Source: Prionace glauca
Taxonomy: Eukaryota > Chordata > Chondrichthyes > Carcharhiniformes > Carcharhinidae
Direction: 5' to 3'
DNA: 64,000 nt
Assembly (NCBI GenBank): GCA_037974335.1
Contig: CM075760.1
Location: forward strand, 17,223,059-17,287,058
Shown: positions 31,691 to 43,246 of the stretch, piece by piece
Layout: each line of letters begins with the position of its first letter
Position numbering within the stretch: the first letter of the stretch is position 1
The notes under the pieces: model-generated
What the model was told of the DNA's origin: nothing
What the model saw: only the letters and a program-made list of their open reading frames with translations
The model's database searches: none
Made by a program: the position numbers and the translations under genes

Positions 31691-31978
31691 ATGGTATTTC
31701 AATGTTGATGTGTCGAACCTCACAGTCAATTCTGGGACATTCTCCCGCTGAGTCGCTGATGGTTAACTGGCTGCTCAGGGTGTAGGTTCCCTTCGTGTTT
31801 CTCACTGATGGGTAAGTCTTAAACCCACTGGGGACCGTTTGCCCATTTTTCTTCCAGGTCACTTTGGAGACATCTGGAAGGTAATCCATCGCCAAACATC
31901 CGAAGGTGATGGAGCCGCCGGAGTTCTGTTGCTGACAGGGGGAGACCAGGCCATACAGAGTGGGCGCAGACGGTGTCG
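31691..31978 (-). CDS. IgM Cmu1 exon
   Basis: A 288-nt exon, acceptor TTTCCCAG|CG, donor CCAT|GTAAG. It encodes [20 protein letters not shown], with Cys placed to bond the light chain, [20 protein letters not shown] (first Cys and Trp), [17 protein letters not shown], and [13 protein letters not shown] (second Cys). Its first two bases join the G ending JH to give Ala, so the J-C junction reads VTVTT-ATPSAP. It pairs with the light-chain constant domain. No defects seen. The extra Cys shortly before the second core Cys ([10 protein letters not shown]) is unusual for the domain. Confidence 0.94.
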
Positions 31979-32077
31979 CTGGGAAAGAATAGCCAATTGA
32001 ACAAGTTAGACTCTTACTTGCATTTATTAAGTCATCAAACATTGTTACAAATAGGTTTCTATATTAGATATAGCTCT

Positions 32078-32212
32078 TGGTGTTAAAGGGATGAAGGGAT
32101 ATGGGTAGTAGGTGTGATCAGGATAGTGATGAGCTCTGACCAAAGTGAAAGGCGGAGTAGGCTCCAAGGGTCGAATGGCCTACTCCAGCTTCTCTTTTCT
32201 ATGTTTCTATCT
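32078..32212 (+). mobile_element. CR1-like LINE tail
   Basis: The 3' end of a CR1-like copy: GATGAAGGGATATGGGTAG then GGGTCGAATGGCCTACTCCA and TTTTCTATGTTTCTA. Only the non-coding end is present. Confidence 0.65.
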
Positions 32213-32544
32213 CCAACATTGATTTGAATTATGAACTTATCCCTAATATTTCCCGATTAAATCTTTCATCCGCCTTTGCGATGATGTTACTTCTATCATT
32301 TGGGAATTGTCATCTCTGTAGAAACTCATATCCCTGTCTCCACTCCACAAATTAGGAAGAAAAAACACATTCTGTTAGTCTCACAATGACATGTCATTTA
32401 TTGGATTAACAGAGAACAGCAAAGATTGTCTCCATTATTGCAGCAACTATTTATTTCTCAACAACAGCAGTGTGTGATGAACCGCTGTTTATTTCTCAAA
32501 CAAAAACACTTTGTGATGAAGAAGTTCTCCCTTCATTCAGACTA
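32213..32544. other. J-C intron, no feature seen
   Basis: Unrecognised intron sequence. Confidence 0.3.
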
Positions 32545-32668
32545 TCCACTCACTTGATGAGGGAGCTCCAACAGCTTGTGATTCCAAATAAACCTGTTGG
32601 ACTTTAACCTGGTGTTGTGGGAATCCTTACTGTGCCCACACCAACCTCACTCCGGCATCTCCACACTA
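32545..32668 (+). repeat. Fragment of the foldback element, one complete end
   Basis: It reads CCAAATAAACCTGTTGGAC, TAACCTGGTGTTGTGGGAAT and the terminal CTCCGGCATCTCCACA, that is, the same end that is complete in the 15474 and 202 copies. The other arm and loop are missing. No target duplication found. Confidence 0.7.
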
Positions 32669-32995
32669 GTTTTGGAAATTGCCTGGGTTCAAACTGATTG
32701 ATGCCCCTTCCTCTCTCCAACTCACTGTCTCTCACTCCACAAAACCGAGATTAGTGACTTTGCTTCAAAAATACCTCCTGAATGAATATTTACTGAATGA
32801 TCAGGAAACTCTAAATGTGATTATAAATTCAAATAAATGCAACATTAACGAATTGAAGGATCATACATTAATACCTAGAGTTTCCCATTTGGGCCCTGAA
32901 GTCTCCTCCATCATTCACTGAGATTACAGATGAGCTGATTGTGGTGCTAGCTCTGTTCTGAACCTCCTCACTCCGCCCATCCATCACCCGCTCTC
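32669..32995. other. J-C intron, no feature seen
   Basis: Unrecognised intron sequence. Confidence 0.3.
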
Positions 32996-33690
32996 TGCCC
33001 ATTTCCCCAGCTCTTTGCCCTTCCCCCTGGGTCTCTGCCTTTCACGGTGGCTCTTTTCCCCTTTTATCCGGCTCTCTGTATTTCCACCTGGCTCTCTACA
33101 CTTCCCTCCAGCTCTGTGCCCTCTCCCCCGGCTCTCTGTTCTTTCCCTCACCCCCCACGCTGTTCCTCAGCTCTCTGCCCTCTTTTCCTTCTCCCTCCCC
33201 TCTTTCTCCTTCCCCCCAGCTCTCTGAGCTTTCCCCTTGACTCTCCTGCCCTTTCCCCTGGGCTCTCTGCCCTTTCCCTCGGCTCTCTGCCCTTTCTCCT
33301 GCCTCCCTGCCCTTTTTCGTGCCTCCCCGCCCCTTTTCCTGGTTCTCTCCCCTTTCCCTGGTCTTTCTACACTTTTCCCCATCTCTCTGCCCTTTCTTTC
33401 AGCTCTCTCCCCTTTCACTGGTCTCTCTGCCCTTTCCCCTGCTCACTATCCTTTCCCCTCTCTCTCCGCACTTTCCCCTGACTTTGCGCCCTGTTCCCCG
33501 GCTGTGGACCCTTTCCCCCGCCTCTCTGCCCTTCCCCCAGCTCTCTGCTGTTTCCCCTGGCTCTCTGCCCTCCCCCCACCCCGGCTCTCTGTCCTTTCCC
33601 CCGCCTCCTGTTCTCCCCTGACTCTTTGCCATTGTCCCTGTCCCCGAGCCCCCAGCGATTCCCTCCAGCTCTCTGCACTCCCAGGGCAGC
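32996..33690 (-). repeat. Purine-rich (coding strand) tandem tract with AGCT motifs, switch-like
   Basis: About 30 degenerate units of around 20 bp, plus-strand GGCTCTCTGCCCTTTCCCCT, so the transcribed RNA and non-template strand are G/A-rich (AGGGGAAAGGGCAGAGAGCC). Eight AGCT motifs lie at 33009, 33110, 33169, 33218, 33227, 33401, 33539 and 33667. The tract lies about 1 kb upstream of Cmu1, the same relative place as mammalian S-mu. AGCT is a preferred AID target and G-rich non-template repeats favour R-loops. The switch role is inference. Confidence 0.75.
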
Positions 33691-33764
33691 CCCCACCTTT
33701 GAACACCAAACTGCCACTTGAGATCTTTCTTCTCTCTCGTTGCAGACCCTCCCCACACAGATTC

Positions 33765-35830
33765 AGTGAGTGTGAGTGAGAGAATGTGAGTGTGTGAGGG
33801 TGAGTGATTAAATGAGTCAGAGTGGATGAGTGATGTGTGAAGGAAGGTGGGTAAGTGAGGGTGAGTGAGTGAAGTTCTTTGAGTGAGGATGAGTGATTGA
33901 GGGTGAGTAAGTGTGGGTGAGTGTGAGAGAGCGTGAGTAAATGAGGATGTGTGAGTGAAGGTGGCTGAATGTGAGTGAAGGTGGCTGGATGAGTGTAGGT
34001 AAGCAAGAGTGAAAGATGAGGGAGAGTGAGTGAGGATGTTGAAGGTTAGTGGAGGTGGGTGAGTGAAAGTGAGTGAGATTGATTGAATGAGGATGAGGGA
34101 GTGAATGTAACTGTGTAAGTCAGGGGTGAGAGTGAGTGAGTCAGAGTGTGTTATTGAGGGTGGTGTGTGAGGGAGAATGAATGTGGATGAGGGGGAGAGT
34201 GAGGGTGAGTGAGTAAAGGTGTTTGAATGAGGATGAGTGACTGAGGATTTGTGGGTTAGGGTGCGTGATGTTGAGTGATTATGAGTATGTGAGGGTATGT
34301 GAGTGAAGGTCGGTGCGTGAGTTTAAGTGGGTGAGGTGGCGTAAGTGAGAGAGAGACAGAGAGAGGGTCATTGAGCTTGAGTCTGTGGGGGTGAGTCTGG
34401 GTGATTGAGGGAGGGTAGGTAAGTGAGTGTGAGCGAGAGTGAGTGAGACTGGATGAGTGAGGGTGGGTAAGTGGGGTGAGTGAGTGAGTCTGAGAGAATG
34501 GGGTGAGTGAGTGAGGGTGAGTGAGAGTGAGTGAGACTGGGTGAGTGAGGGTGGATTAGTGGAATGAGTGAGTGAGAGTGATTGAGATTGGGTGAGTCAG
34601 GGTGGATTAGTGGGATGAGTGAATGAAGGTGAGTATGAATGATAGTGACTGACTGAGGGTCTAAGTCAGTGAGTGAGGTTTAGTGAGTGAGGTTGAGTGA
34701 GTGATGGTGGATGAGTGTGGGTGGCTCAGTGACAGTGAGTTAATGAGGGCGCGTGAGGGTGAGTGCGTGAGGGTGAGTGAATGTGAGTGAGTGAGTGAAT
34801 GTGGTTACGTGACTGAGGGTGTGAGAGTGAGTGAATATGAATGAGTGAGTGAGGGTGTGAGAATGAGTGAGGCAGGGTGTGTGATTGAGGTTGAACGAGT
34901 GAGGTTGAATGAGTGCTTGTGGGTGAGTGTGGGTGAGTGAGTGAGTGAGGATGGATGAGATTGAGTGAGATAATGAGTGTGTGAGGGCGTGAGGATGAGT
35001 GAGTCAGGGCGTGTGTTTGAGTGAACGAGTGAAGTTGAATGGGTGAGTGAGTGAGGATGGGTGAGAGTGAGTGAGCGAACATGGTGAGTGAGTGAGTGAG
35101 TGTGTGAGGGTGAGTGACTCAGGGTGAAACAGGATCATTGAGTGTGTGAGGGCGAGTGTGTGAGGGCGAGTGTGTGAGGGCGAGTGTGTGAGGGCGGGTG
35201 TGTGAAGGCGAGTGTGTGAGGGCGGGTGCGTGAGGGTCAGTGCGTGAGGGCGGTTGAGAATGTGTGAGTAAGGGTGAGTGAGTAAGGGTGAGTGAGTGCG
35301 GATGAGTGAGTGTGAGGGAGTGTGTGGGAGGGTGGATGAGTGAGCAAGGGTGAGTGAGTGAGGACGAGTGAGTAAGCGTGAATGAGAATGAGTAAGTAAG
35401 AGTGAGTGATTGTGGATGAGTGAGTGAGGGTGAGTGAATGAGGGAGAGTGAGTGAGAGAGTGTGCCAGAGAGGGAAGGTAGGTAAGATAAGGTGAGTGAG
35501 TGAAGATCTTTGAGTGAGGATGAGAGATTGAGTGTGAGTGAATGAGGGTGAGTGAGTGAGAGTGTGTCAGTGAGGGAAGGTGGGTAAGTGAGGGTGAGTG
35601 AGTGAAGTTGTTTGAGTGAGGATGAGAGATTGAGGGTGAGTGAGTGAAGTTATTTGAGTGAGGACGAGAGATTGAGGGTGAGTAAATGAGGGTGAGTGAG
35701 TGAGAGTGTGTCAGTGAGGGAAGGTGGGTAAGTGAGGGTGAGTGAGTGAAGTTATTTGAGTGAGGAGGAGAGATTGAGGGTGAGTGAGTGAGTGAGGGTG
35801 AGGGTGAGAGAGTCAGTGAGCCACCTCCTC
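33765..35830. repeat. GTGAGTGAGG minisatellite
   Basis: About 2.06 kb of degenerate GTGAGTGAGGGTGAGTGA repeats on the plus strand (so C-rich, CTCACTCACC, on the IgM coding strand). A higher-order unit of about 110-150 bp is visible at 33830-33890 and 35470-35790, marked by GGGAAGGTGGGTAAGTGAGG, GAAGTTGTTTGAGTGAGGA and GAGAGATTGAGGG. Composition asymmetry is opposite to that of the adjoining 33.0-33.7 kb tract. Confidence 0.9.
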
Positions 35831-36403
35831 CTCTCCCTCTCCATTGATCTTTTCCCGATTCTCTCCATTGATCAGCTTTCAGTAACAGGGCTGTGTAAAG
35901 TCAGGAATCAGTGTAGATCACCGGGCAGCTGCTTTAATGTCGGGGCCTTTCTTTCAGAAACACGGATCAGTGAGCAAATAGACAGACTGAGGGAGCTGGA
36001 AGGGAAGCTTCCAGCAATACTAGGGTCACACAGGAATCAAACACCAAGTTTACACCAGTATTGGGGAGCCAGGCGGACTTAGTCTCAGCCAGATCCCTTC
36101 TTATTGATTGTGTCTTTGTGTCCGGTGTAACACATGGAAATCCCTACTTCTGACCTCATGTTGTATGGAATGTGTCATTGATGAAGCAATAGAAGATTGT
36201 TGGACCCAGAACAGTCCCCTGCCGAACTCCTGCAGTGATTTCTCAACTTAGATGTTTGACCTCCAGCAACTATCACCATCTTGCTTTGTGCTAAATATGA
36301 TTCCAAACAGAGAAGAATTTCCCGCTGAAACTTATTCACTTGAGTTTTACACGGGCTTCCCGATCCCACCCTCATTCAAATGTTAGTGGGGGAGGGGGAG
36401 GGG
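35831..36403. other. J-C intron, no feature seen
   Basis: Mostly unrecognised. A G-rich patch lies at 36380-36410. Confidence 0.3.
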
Positions 36404-36713
36404 GTGGCCGAGGTGGCACAGTGATTGACGCTGCTGCCTCACAGTTCAATTCCCGATATGGGTCATTGTGTAAGGAGTTAGTAAGTTCACCCCGTGTCTG
36501 CTTGGGTTTCCTTCGGATGCTCCTGTTTCCTCCCACAGTCCAAAGACGTTTGGGTTCAGGGGAGTGGCCGTGCGAATAGGTTCAGGAGGTCTAGTTAGAG
36601 TAAACACATGTGGTTATGGGGATAGGGCTTTGGTGGGATTCCTGTTGATGCAGACTTGATGGGCTGAATGGCCTCCTTCTGTAGTGTAGGATCTCGTGAT
36701 TCTATTCTATGAT
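36404..36713 (+). mobile_element. HE1-type SINE
   Basis: It has a tRNA-like head (GGCACAGTGATTGACGCTGC, box B-like GTTCAATTCCC), body TTTCCTCCCACAGTCCAAAG, and tail GACTTGATGGGCTGAATGGC then GTGATTCTATTCTATGA. Some indels. In the J-C intron, opposite to transcription. Confidence 0.8.
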
Positions 36714-36734
36714 GTAAATGACAGTCTCTCTGAC

Positions 36735-36989
36735 ATATGTGAGGTGGAAAGTGTGTGAGGTGTGTTTGGGTGTGTGTTTGATAGAGAGAGGGGTGAATGT
36801 GTGTGTGAAGGTGCCTGTGTGTGATAGACTGTGTTTGCACATGTGTGAGACAGTGGGCTGCGTTTGCAAGAGGGGGCAGTGTGCCTACTAGAAAGCAAAC
36901 ATACTGTTCATGTGTGTGTGGAAGTGTGCACGGGATTGTGTGTGAGTGAGAAAGATGTGTGCAATGTGCGTGGGTGATAGAAGCAAAGT

Positions 36990-37020
<31 letters not shown>

Positions 37021-37194
37021 ACAGAGAACGTTTGCGTGAGACTGTGCTTGTGAGAGAGACTGTGTTTGTGTGTAAGTTAGAGTGTTTGCATAGGTCTATG
37101 TTTGTGAGAGAGTGTGAGCGAGCTAGTGTGTGACAGCAAGAATGTACAGGTGTTAGATAGTCTGTGCAACAGAGATAGAAATATGTGTGTGTGT

Positions 37195-37228
<34 letters not shown>

Positions 37229-37615
37229 TGTGCAGGAGGAATTGTGAGAGAGTGTGTGAATACATGAGAGACAACTTGAGCGTGTGTGACAGAGTGTGGG
37301 AGAGTGAGTGCGTGTGTGAGAGCCTGAGACTATGCTTATGTGTGTGTGTGTGTCTGCGTGTAAGAGAGAATGTGTGTGGAGATGTGTGCGTGTGAGTGTT
37401 TTTGTATATGAGAGATGAGAGACTGATTGAGAGAGCGAGAGTGTGTCTGGATTTGTATTTGAGACAGAGTATGTAGACCGTGAGAGAAAGAGAATGTGTG
37501 TGAGATATCGTATGAGAGAGAAAGTAAGTGTGCGTGTGTATGTGTGAGAGAATATGAGAGTCTCTCTGTGTGTATTTATGTGTGTGAGAGTGTGTGATGT
37601 GTGTAAGTCTCTATC
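36735..37615. repeat. GT/GA microsatellite region
   Basis: Interrupted GTGTGT and GAGAGA arrays, purest at 36985-37020 and 37197-37225. No gene. Confidence 0.9.
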
Positions 37616-37869
37616 TGGCTGATTCAGTCTGAAAAAGCACCCTCACTCCACACATACTCACCCACTCGCACAGTAAGTGGGAGTGACAAGCGAGCACAAC
37701 ACGGACTGTGGGGCAAGTGTTGGAAAAACATTTAAATCTTTCACAAGTCAGTCACAATTAAATAATTTCCTCTTTCCTCAATGAGAGAAACTTGTAAAAC
37801 CTCACGGAATCTGACACAATCCAGGGCAAGCCACCCACAAGATTACCCGGCCCCTCATTCACCCTATTC

Positions 37870-38195
37870 ACTCTCTCCATCACTAACAGGCAGTGTCAGC
37901 ACTGTGTGCATTATATACAACATGCACTGCAGCAACTCACCAAGGCTCCATAGAATACACTGTCCAAACCCGCTGCCTTTACATCCTAACAGGACAAGGG
38001 CAGCAGCCACATCTGAAACACTATAACCTGTAAGCTTCCCTCCAAAACACACACCGTCCTGACCTGAAACAATATCTCAATTCATTCATAATCGCTGGGT
38101 CAAAATCCTGGAACTTCCTGCCTAACAGCAGGGCGGATGCCTGCAGCATATGGACTGCAGTTGTTCAAGGATGCTTCATATCAACACTTTATGAA
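37870..38195 (+). mobile_element. Diverged LINE 3' fragment (clade unassigned)
   Basis: The plus strand reads CIIYNMHCSNSPRL, then motifs of the type LPNPLPL..RTRAA and AGSKSWNFLPNS(R), the C-terminal end of a non-LTR element also present at 47855 and 56020. Broken and short. Confidence 0.55.
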
Positions 38196-40330
38196 GGAAC
38201 AATTAGATTAAAAATTCTGGCCGCGCAAATGTCTCTAAAATGCCTTTAGAAGATTAAAAATAATATGCAAGTGAATTTGACCCTTCAACTGTCAAACTAA
38301 ACAGTTCAGGGACTGCTGTAGGACGGAGCACAATATAGTAAATCTCACTTTGTATTTGTTCATCGAACATTCCCAAGGCCGGTACATCACTGCTTAAAAA
38401 TCACCCAATTCTCCCTCTAAAGTCCGATGTTTCTGCTTCTCTGATAGACACAATATGCTTCAGGGACTTAATTTCTGAGACACCGAGTCAAACAGTCACA
38501 TTTCCCACAGATACAAGTGCATTGAAGAAATAAATCAAATTTCACTTCCTGCTGCACAGAAGAAGGAATCAAAAGATTTATAACCAGTCAGGGAGATTCC
38601 TGGTCCCAACACAGTGACCACACGCCCAGAAAGAGAACAGACACAAACAGTTCAACAGTCGAGTTCCCAGCAGAAAGATCTGTTCAATCTGTCAATTTCA
38701 AACTGTTGGATTCTCATTGATCAATAGTTAAGTTACAACAGAAAATCAATAACCTATTTTAAATTAAGCGGGTATTCATTTCAGAACTCCTCTCGACTTT
38801 TAATTATTTCTCTCTGCCTGCATCACTTCGCGAAAATTGTGTAAAAATGTAATTTCGCTGAAAATGAGCAAAAATAACAGATTCAGGACAGTTCAATGTC
38901 CCTATCAGAGATACAGTGACACAGTAATAGTTCAATGTCCCTAACAGAGATACAGTGACACACTAAGAATTAAACAAACCGGGAAATATTTACATTGAAA
39001 ATCGTTACCTGATTGGATCTAATTTCTTAATTAAATGTAATCAACAAAATTATCAAGGCAATACAATTTATCGAGCCGAGCACAGCTGAGTAAAGAAATG
39101 TTTTGTTTTTGAATTCATTTTGATACAATTAAATATTCTCTAAGACTGATGATATTTTGCACGCTAGTGCAATATTCAAGGTCTTTTGTTTTAAATTAAT
39201 CAGCGTTAATATTACATTTTAAGTTATTGTTAATTGTCAGTTAGTTCTCCTGTCAGCTGATATGTTCTCTGTAATAAAATGAGTTTTCAATCATTCAAAA
39301 CGTGCTTCTGTCCCCAACATTGTTAAATAATTAGGTTACAATTAAATCTCAATGTTAAACTATAATTTCAAATTACTGAATGGAAACATTCAAACATCTG
39401 TCATTCATTTACTTAAATCTAATCACATTGTAATATTTTACTTTTTCACTTTTACTACAAATATCTTATTACAACGAACAAACGAGTTAAAAATGCAGAT
39501 TTCTGAGTTTGTCCAGGCTGTAACGGCCTGGCCGTTTGAAATCAATAATACTGCTTCCTAGATTTAATAATTTAGGCCACCCATATAACAACTTCATTAG
39601 TGAACACATTGTTTAATTAAAGAAGATCTGAATTAAACAGTGCAAACATAAAGACGATAATTGATTCAAATGCTCTGTAACGCTAAAAACACGATGCAGA
39701 ATATAAGTCTCAACCTTTTCTTCATTATAATATTTAATAAGAATTAAACATAAGCTTCAGTTAGTATGAATTCTTCCATTCTGTCATTTATTCTGTGTTT
39801 AACATTAATGGGAGACATGATGTTATTAAGTGCTGAGCTAATATTATTTTTATAGTATTTATAATATCATATTATTTTTCTATAAAGTAATCTTTTTGAA
39901 TTTCAAGCATTTAATTGTCAGTCGGTAGCCAGTTTCTGTTAACACTTTACTACAATTCAAACACAATCATTTGAACAATTTTACTTGAGTGTCAGCGAAT
40001 TTCATCTGTCAGAAAACTGTGTTCAGTCTGTCAAATTTTTATAAACTGTTTGATTCTAATTGATCAAAGGTCAAATTACAACAGTGAAAAAATCAACAAA
40101 CATTTTAAATTAACCTGATGTTCATTTTAAAACTCCCTTTGCCTTTTAACTATTTCTCCCTGACTGTCTCAAATCACAAAAACTGGGCAATTATTTTTCT
40201 GAAAATGAGGACTTCGAATATAACAGATTCAGGGCAGTGTAATGTCCCTAACAGAGGTACAGTGAATTGTAATTCATGTTTTATTTTAATATGTAACCAT
40301 TAGTTAACATGAATAAAATGCCCTAAGATA
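38196..40330. repeat. J-C intron with an internal duplication (1.33 kb apart)
   Basis: About 38688-38945 and 40021-40265 are diverged copies of each other. Shared words include TGATCAA.GGTTAA/CAAATTACAAC, AATAACAGATTCAGG.CAGT and CAATGTCCCTA.CAGAG.TACAGTGA. The copies are separated by AT-rich sequence. No gene seen. Confidence 0.65.
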
Positions 40331-42440
40331 TATTTATTTTATTTTCCGAAACTTTTCTGCTTTATCCCTACAAGAATATTCAAAGGCAATTTTATTTTCA
40401 TTTAGCCAGAACTGCTCAGTTTCACTGAGCGTAAACAATGTAAAAACAATTGAGGAACACTAAACAATTTCACAAATTTTGAGATGCGAAAACTAATTAA
40501 TTATCTCGGTATCTAATTTAAAAAAATACTTAGAACGGATAATCTGGTTTCAATTGCATAGAAAAAAAATTAATAATCGGATACAAAAATTTCCAAAAAG
40601 GAAATTATTCTGCAAAACTCGTATTCCAGTAAATGCGAACTTAATCTGGGATATACCGATTAATGCAAAGTATCTTGTTCAACTGAGCACGGCTGTGAAA
40701 ACAGCAGGTTATCATTGAAATAGCTTCTGGAATTGTCACAAAATATTTCCAGTCTGGAAAATGTTCTGGTCATGTTAATTGTGTGAAATACACAACAGAA
40801 CTATTAAAGGGGATTATTGCTAAATTATTAATATAAAATACTCTGTGGTGAATATGGAGTTAAATTACCGAATAATAATTCTTTGATTTATATTAATTTT
40901 ACTATTAACCTTGTAAATGAGAAGTTTGTGATTGCAGCAAAGACTAAGTGTCCGAATGAACGTTGTCAGTCATGACTCACTTGAATTTGTAAGCGTTATT
41001 TAAAATTTATAAAAATGCTGCGATATCTTTTAGGTGTTCTTTCCCCCCAACCTGCTTGTTTTCTCCCTACAAGGATTTTCAAACTCAAAGATTGTTTCTG
41101 TTCAACCAGAAAACATCTAAACTCTCAACGGCACCGTTATACACTATTTAAACAACACAGAAATAATGCCACAAAGCCAAACTATAGCACAAATTTTAAA
41201 CATTCACAGTGACTGTACCATAGAATCTCCTCAGCAGAAACACAACAAAACACATCAATGAGGGAATGAATCCGTTTCACAGAAAAACAGATCAATTATC
41301 CATTCAACAGAATCAAATATAACATTGCAAAAAAAACCTCAATATCGAATCTTGCAAACTAGCTCTTAACCAATTATTAAACTAAACATAAATCTAGAAT
41401 AATAGCAATAGCATTGCGAGGAGGTGGAATTTGTCCAACAAATTAGCATTGAAACTTTATCACATCTTATTCACATTGGGTCATATTTCAAACATATTTA
41501 AACATTTGGATGGTAAAAGTTCCAGCCATCAAATGCCACCGAGATTAAACATTGCAGATACCCCAAAATCTGAATGCAGTGACAAACTATGTTCTGAATG
41601 AGTGGAGTAAGCCGATATCACTAAAGATTTTAAACATACAAATACAATAAAGCCTGCTTTATTTCTCCCTGCAGTCATGCATCAAGCAGTTGCGACCCGC
41701 AGAATGTTCATATTCAATCACAAAACGTGTAACAGCTCGGTGTCACTGAGTTCAACAATGCAGAAACACCAAATTAATTCACAAATTTTACGTATTTAGA
41801 GTCATCCAGATTCATAATCTCCTCATCAGAGGAAAAAAAACGCATCACTGAGAGACTGAACCCCGCTTCATGTGGAAGCAGCTCAATTCTACAAACACTC
41901 TCAACAGAATCAAATATAACATTTACAGAAATGTTTAATATAAATTCCAGCCAATTCGCCCATCACCAAACTAATTCATGTTTAGAATAAGCAGAAATTA
42001 TTGCACAGCAGCACCAGCATTGTGAGTGAGTGGAACATTTTCACTGGATAAATATAGAAATTTTAGATTGTTTTAAATTTTTGGTCCAAATTTCAAACAC
42101 TTGTGCAGTAGATGGTACAAACCGCAGCCAATAGATGTCATCGAGATTAAACGCTGCAGAAACGCTGAATTGTAAAACAGACATTCGGATTTTAAAGTAA
42201 CCCAACCACACAATAACCTCAACAGATAAACGCAAAATCCCAACAATTTGGGATTGAAACCCTCAGCATCAACTATTGTCCAGAAAGAGCGGAATTCTAA
42301 AACCCCTTTGCAGCAGAATCACAGGAAACATTGTAACAATTCTCAACCGAGAATCCACCAAACTCACATTGATGTTACCACATGGATTATTAGTACAGAT
42401 AAAAATATAAAACAAAGACACATGTAAACCAGTTACTCAA
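40331..42440. repeat. AT-rich diverged tandem repeats next to JH, about 0.6 kb unit
   Basis: Blocks repeat with a period near 590 bp: AGAATCTCCTCAGCAGAAAC..AACAGAATCAAATATAACATT at 41220-41330 and 41815-41935, and CCAGCCATCAAATGCCACCGA (41521) against GCAGCCAATAGATGTCATCGA (42123). More diverged pieces lie at about 40370-40500 and 42200-42330. No exact octamer was found. Function unknown. Confidence 0.55.
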
Positions 42441-42458
42441 TAAGTGGATGGTTCTTAC

Positions 42459-42506
42459 CTGTAGTCACCGTCACCATGGTCCCTTGTCCCCAGTAGTCGA
42501 AGTAGT
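42459..42506 (-). CDS. JH segment
   Basis: A 48-nt joining segment reading YFDYWGQGTMVTVTT, with the WGxG motif and donor ACAG|GTAAG. It is preceded by a 23-RSS (heptamer CACTGTG at 42507-42513). Its last base joins Cmu1 in phase. In rearranged genes it forms FR4 of the heavy-chain variable domain. Only one JH was found in the cluster. Confidence 0.96.
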
Positions 42507-42545
42507 CACAGTGTCACATTCCGTACGCTGTGTCATACAATAACC
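42507..42545 (-). promoter_or_regulatory. JH recombination signal (23-RSS)
   Basis: Coding orientation: GGTTATTGT, 23-nt spacer, CACTGTG. Plus coordinates: nonamer 42537-42545, spacer 42514-42536, heptamer 42507-42513. The heptamer is perfect, and the nonamer differs from GGTTTTTGT at one position. Confidence 0.95.
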
Positions 42546-42869
42546 GTCCCTGCACGAAATAGAGACAAAATCACCATTATTTTAAATATTCACAAACCCA
42601 AGGAAAAGCAAAATCAATTAATGTTCATTAAATTATAATTGTATTTCTGGATATCATTTGACATTCATAAATGACCTAAAGTTTTATATTTCACAGAGTG
42701 ACACGTGAACATGTTGTTGAAAACACACATCGATAATTGAGTAATTATCAAGATTTTCCATGTTTATTCTTGTCATGTGGTCAGTGCTGGACATAAATAA
42801 TACTGTACTGTGATTACAGTTGAGATTTAAAAGTGACACTAATCCAGTTTCAGTCAATCAGTGCTGAGG
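42546..42869. other. D2-JH spacer
   Basis: AT-rich germline spacer, no further D segment found. Confidence 0.6.
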
Positions 42870-42937
42870 GTTTTTTGTATTGACAGTAACTGCTGTGCCA
42901 TCCAGTAATCACAGTGAGACACAGCATGACAAATACT
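42870..42937 (-). promoter_or_regulatory. D2 segment with two 12-RSSs
   Basis: D2 coding is ATTACTGGATGG (42898-42909). On the V side: nonamer AGTATTTGT (42929-42937), 12-nt spacer, heptamer CACTGTG (42910-42916). On the J side: heptamer CACAGCA (42891-42897), 12-nt spacer, nonamer ACAAAAAAC (42870-42878). The J-side heptamer deviates from CACAGTG at its last two bases. The 12/12 arrangement permits joining D1 (22) to D2 and D2 to JH (23). Confidence 0.88.
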
Positions 42938-43246
42938 GAGGCGGACTGTTAACTGTAAAATACAGACAGTTAATTTCACTGCTATTTCAAAAGCCTGTTT
43001 CCAGCTCGTTAAGGGTGACTCAGTGAGATATTTCAATTTTTACTGGTCATGATATTGATAAAGGGGGTTAGAAACTTTTACACTCTCTGTGCACATTCAG
43101 CGTGTAAATCAATAACAATAAAATTGAAGCATTTTACATCTTAAAAAAAAACAATGCTGTTTCTAAGTATTATTTTTTTGAAGCCTCATTTACTTTGGCA
43201 TTCGGCAATGGCATTGGTCACAAAGTTAAGCAACGTCCTTTTCTGA
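42938..43246. other. D1-D2 spacer
   Basis: No further RSS pair recognised. Confidence 0.6.

Larger units (their letters stand above)
31979..42458. other. JH-Cmu1 intron (10.5 kb)
   Basis: From the JH donor to the Cmu1 acceptor. It holds TE fragments, a GTGAGTGAG minisatellite, a purine/pyrimidine-asymmetric tract and AT-rich diverged repeats. No alternative constant exon was recognised inside it. Confidence 0.85.

Noticed and set aside
33047-34006. Open frames of 113-186 codons in the J-C intron
   Set aside because: They arise from tandem low-complexity repeats (CTCTCTGCCCTTTCCC and GTGAGTGAG) and change frame without penalty.
33765-35830. CRISPR-like array
   Set aside because: Units are degenerate and continuous with no unique spacers, and the genome is vertebrate. 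It is a minisatellite.
38196-42440. Additional constant-region (for example IgW or IgNAR) exons in the J-C intron
   Set aside because: No frame with the Cys-Trp-Cys spacing of an Ig domain was seen. The region is AT-rich repeats.
42854-43036. Small frame overlapping D2
   Set aside because: It only reads through D2 and its signals. D segments are not translated alone.
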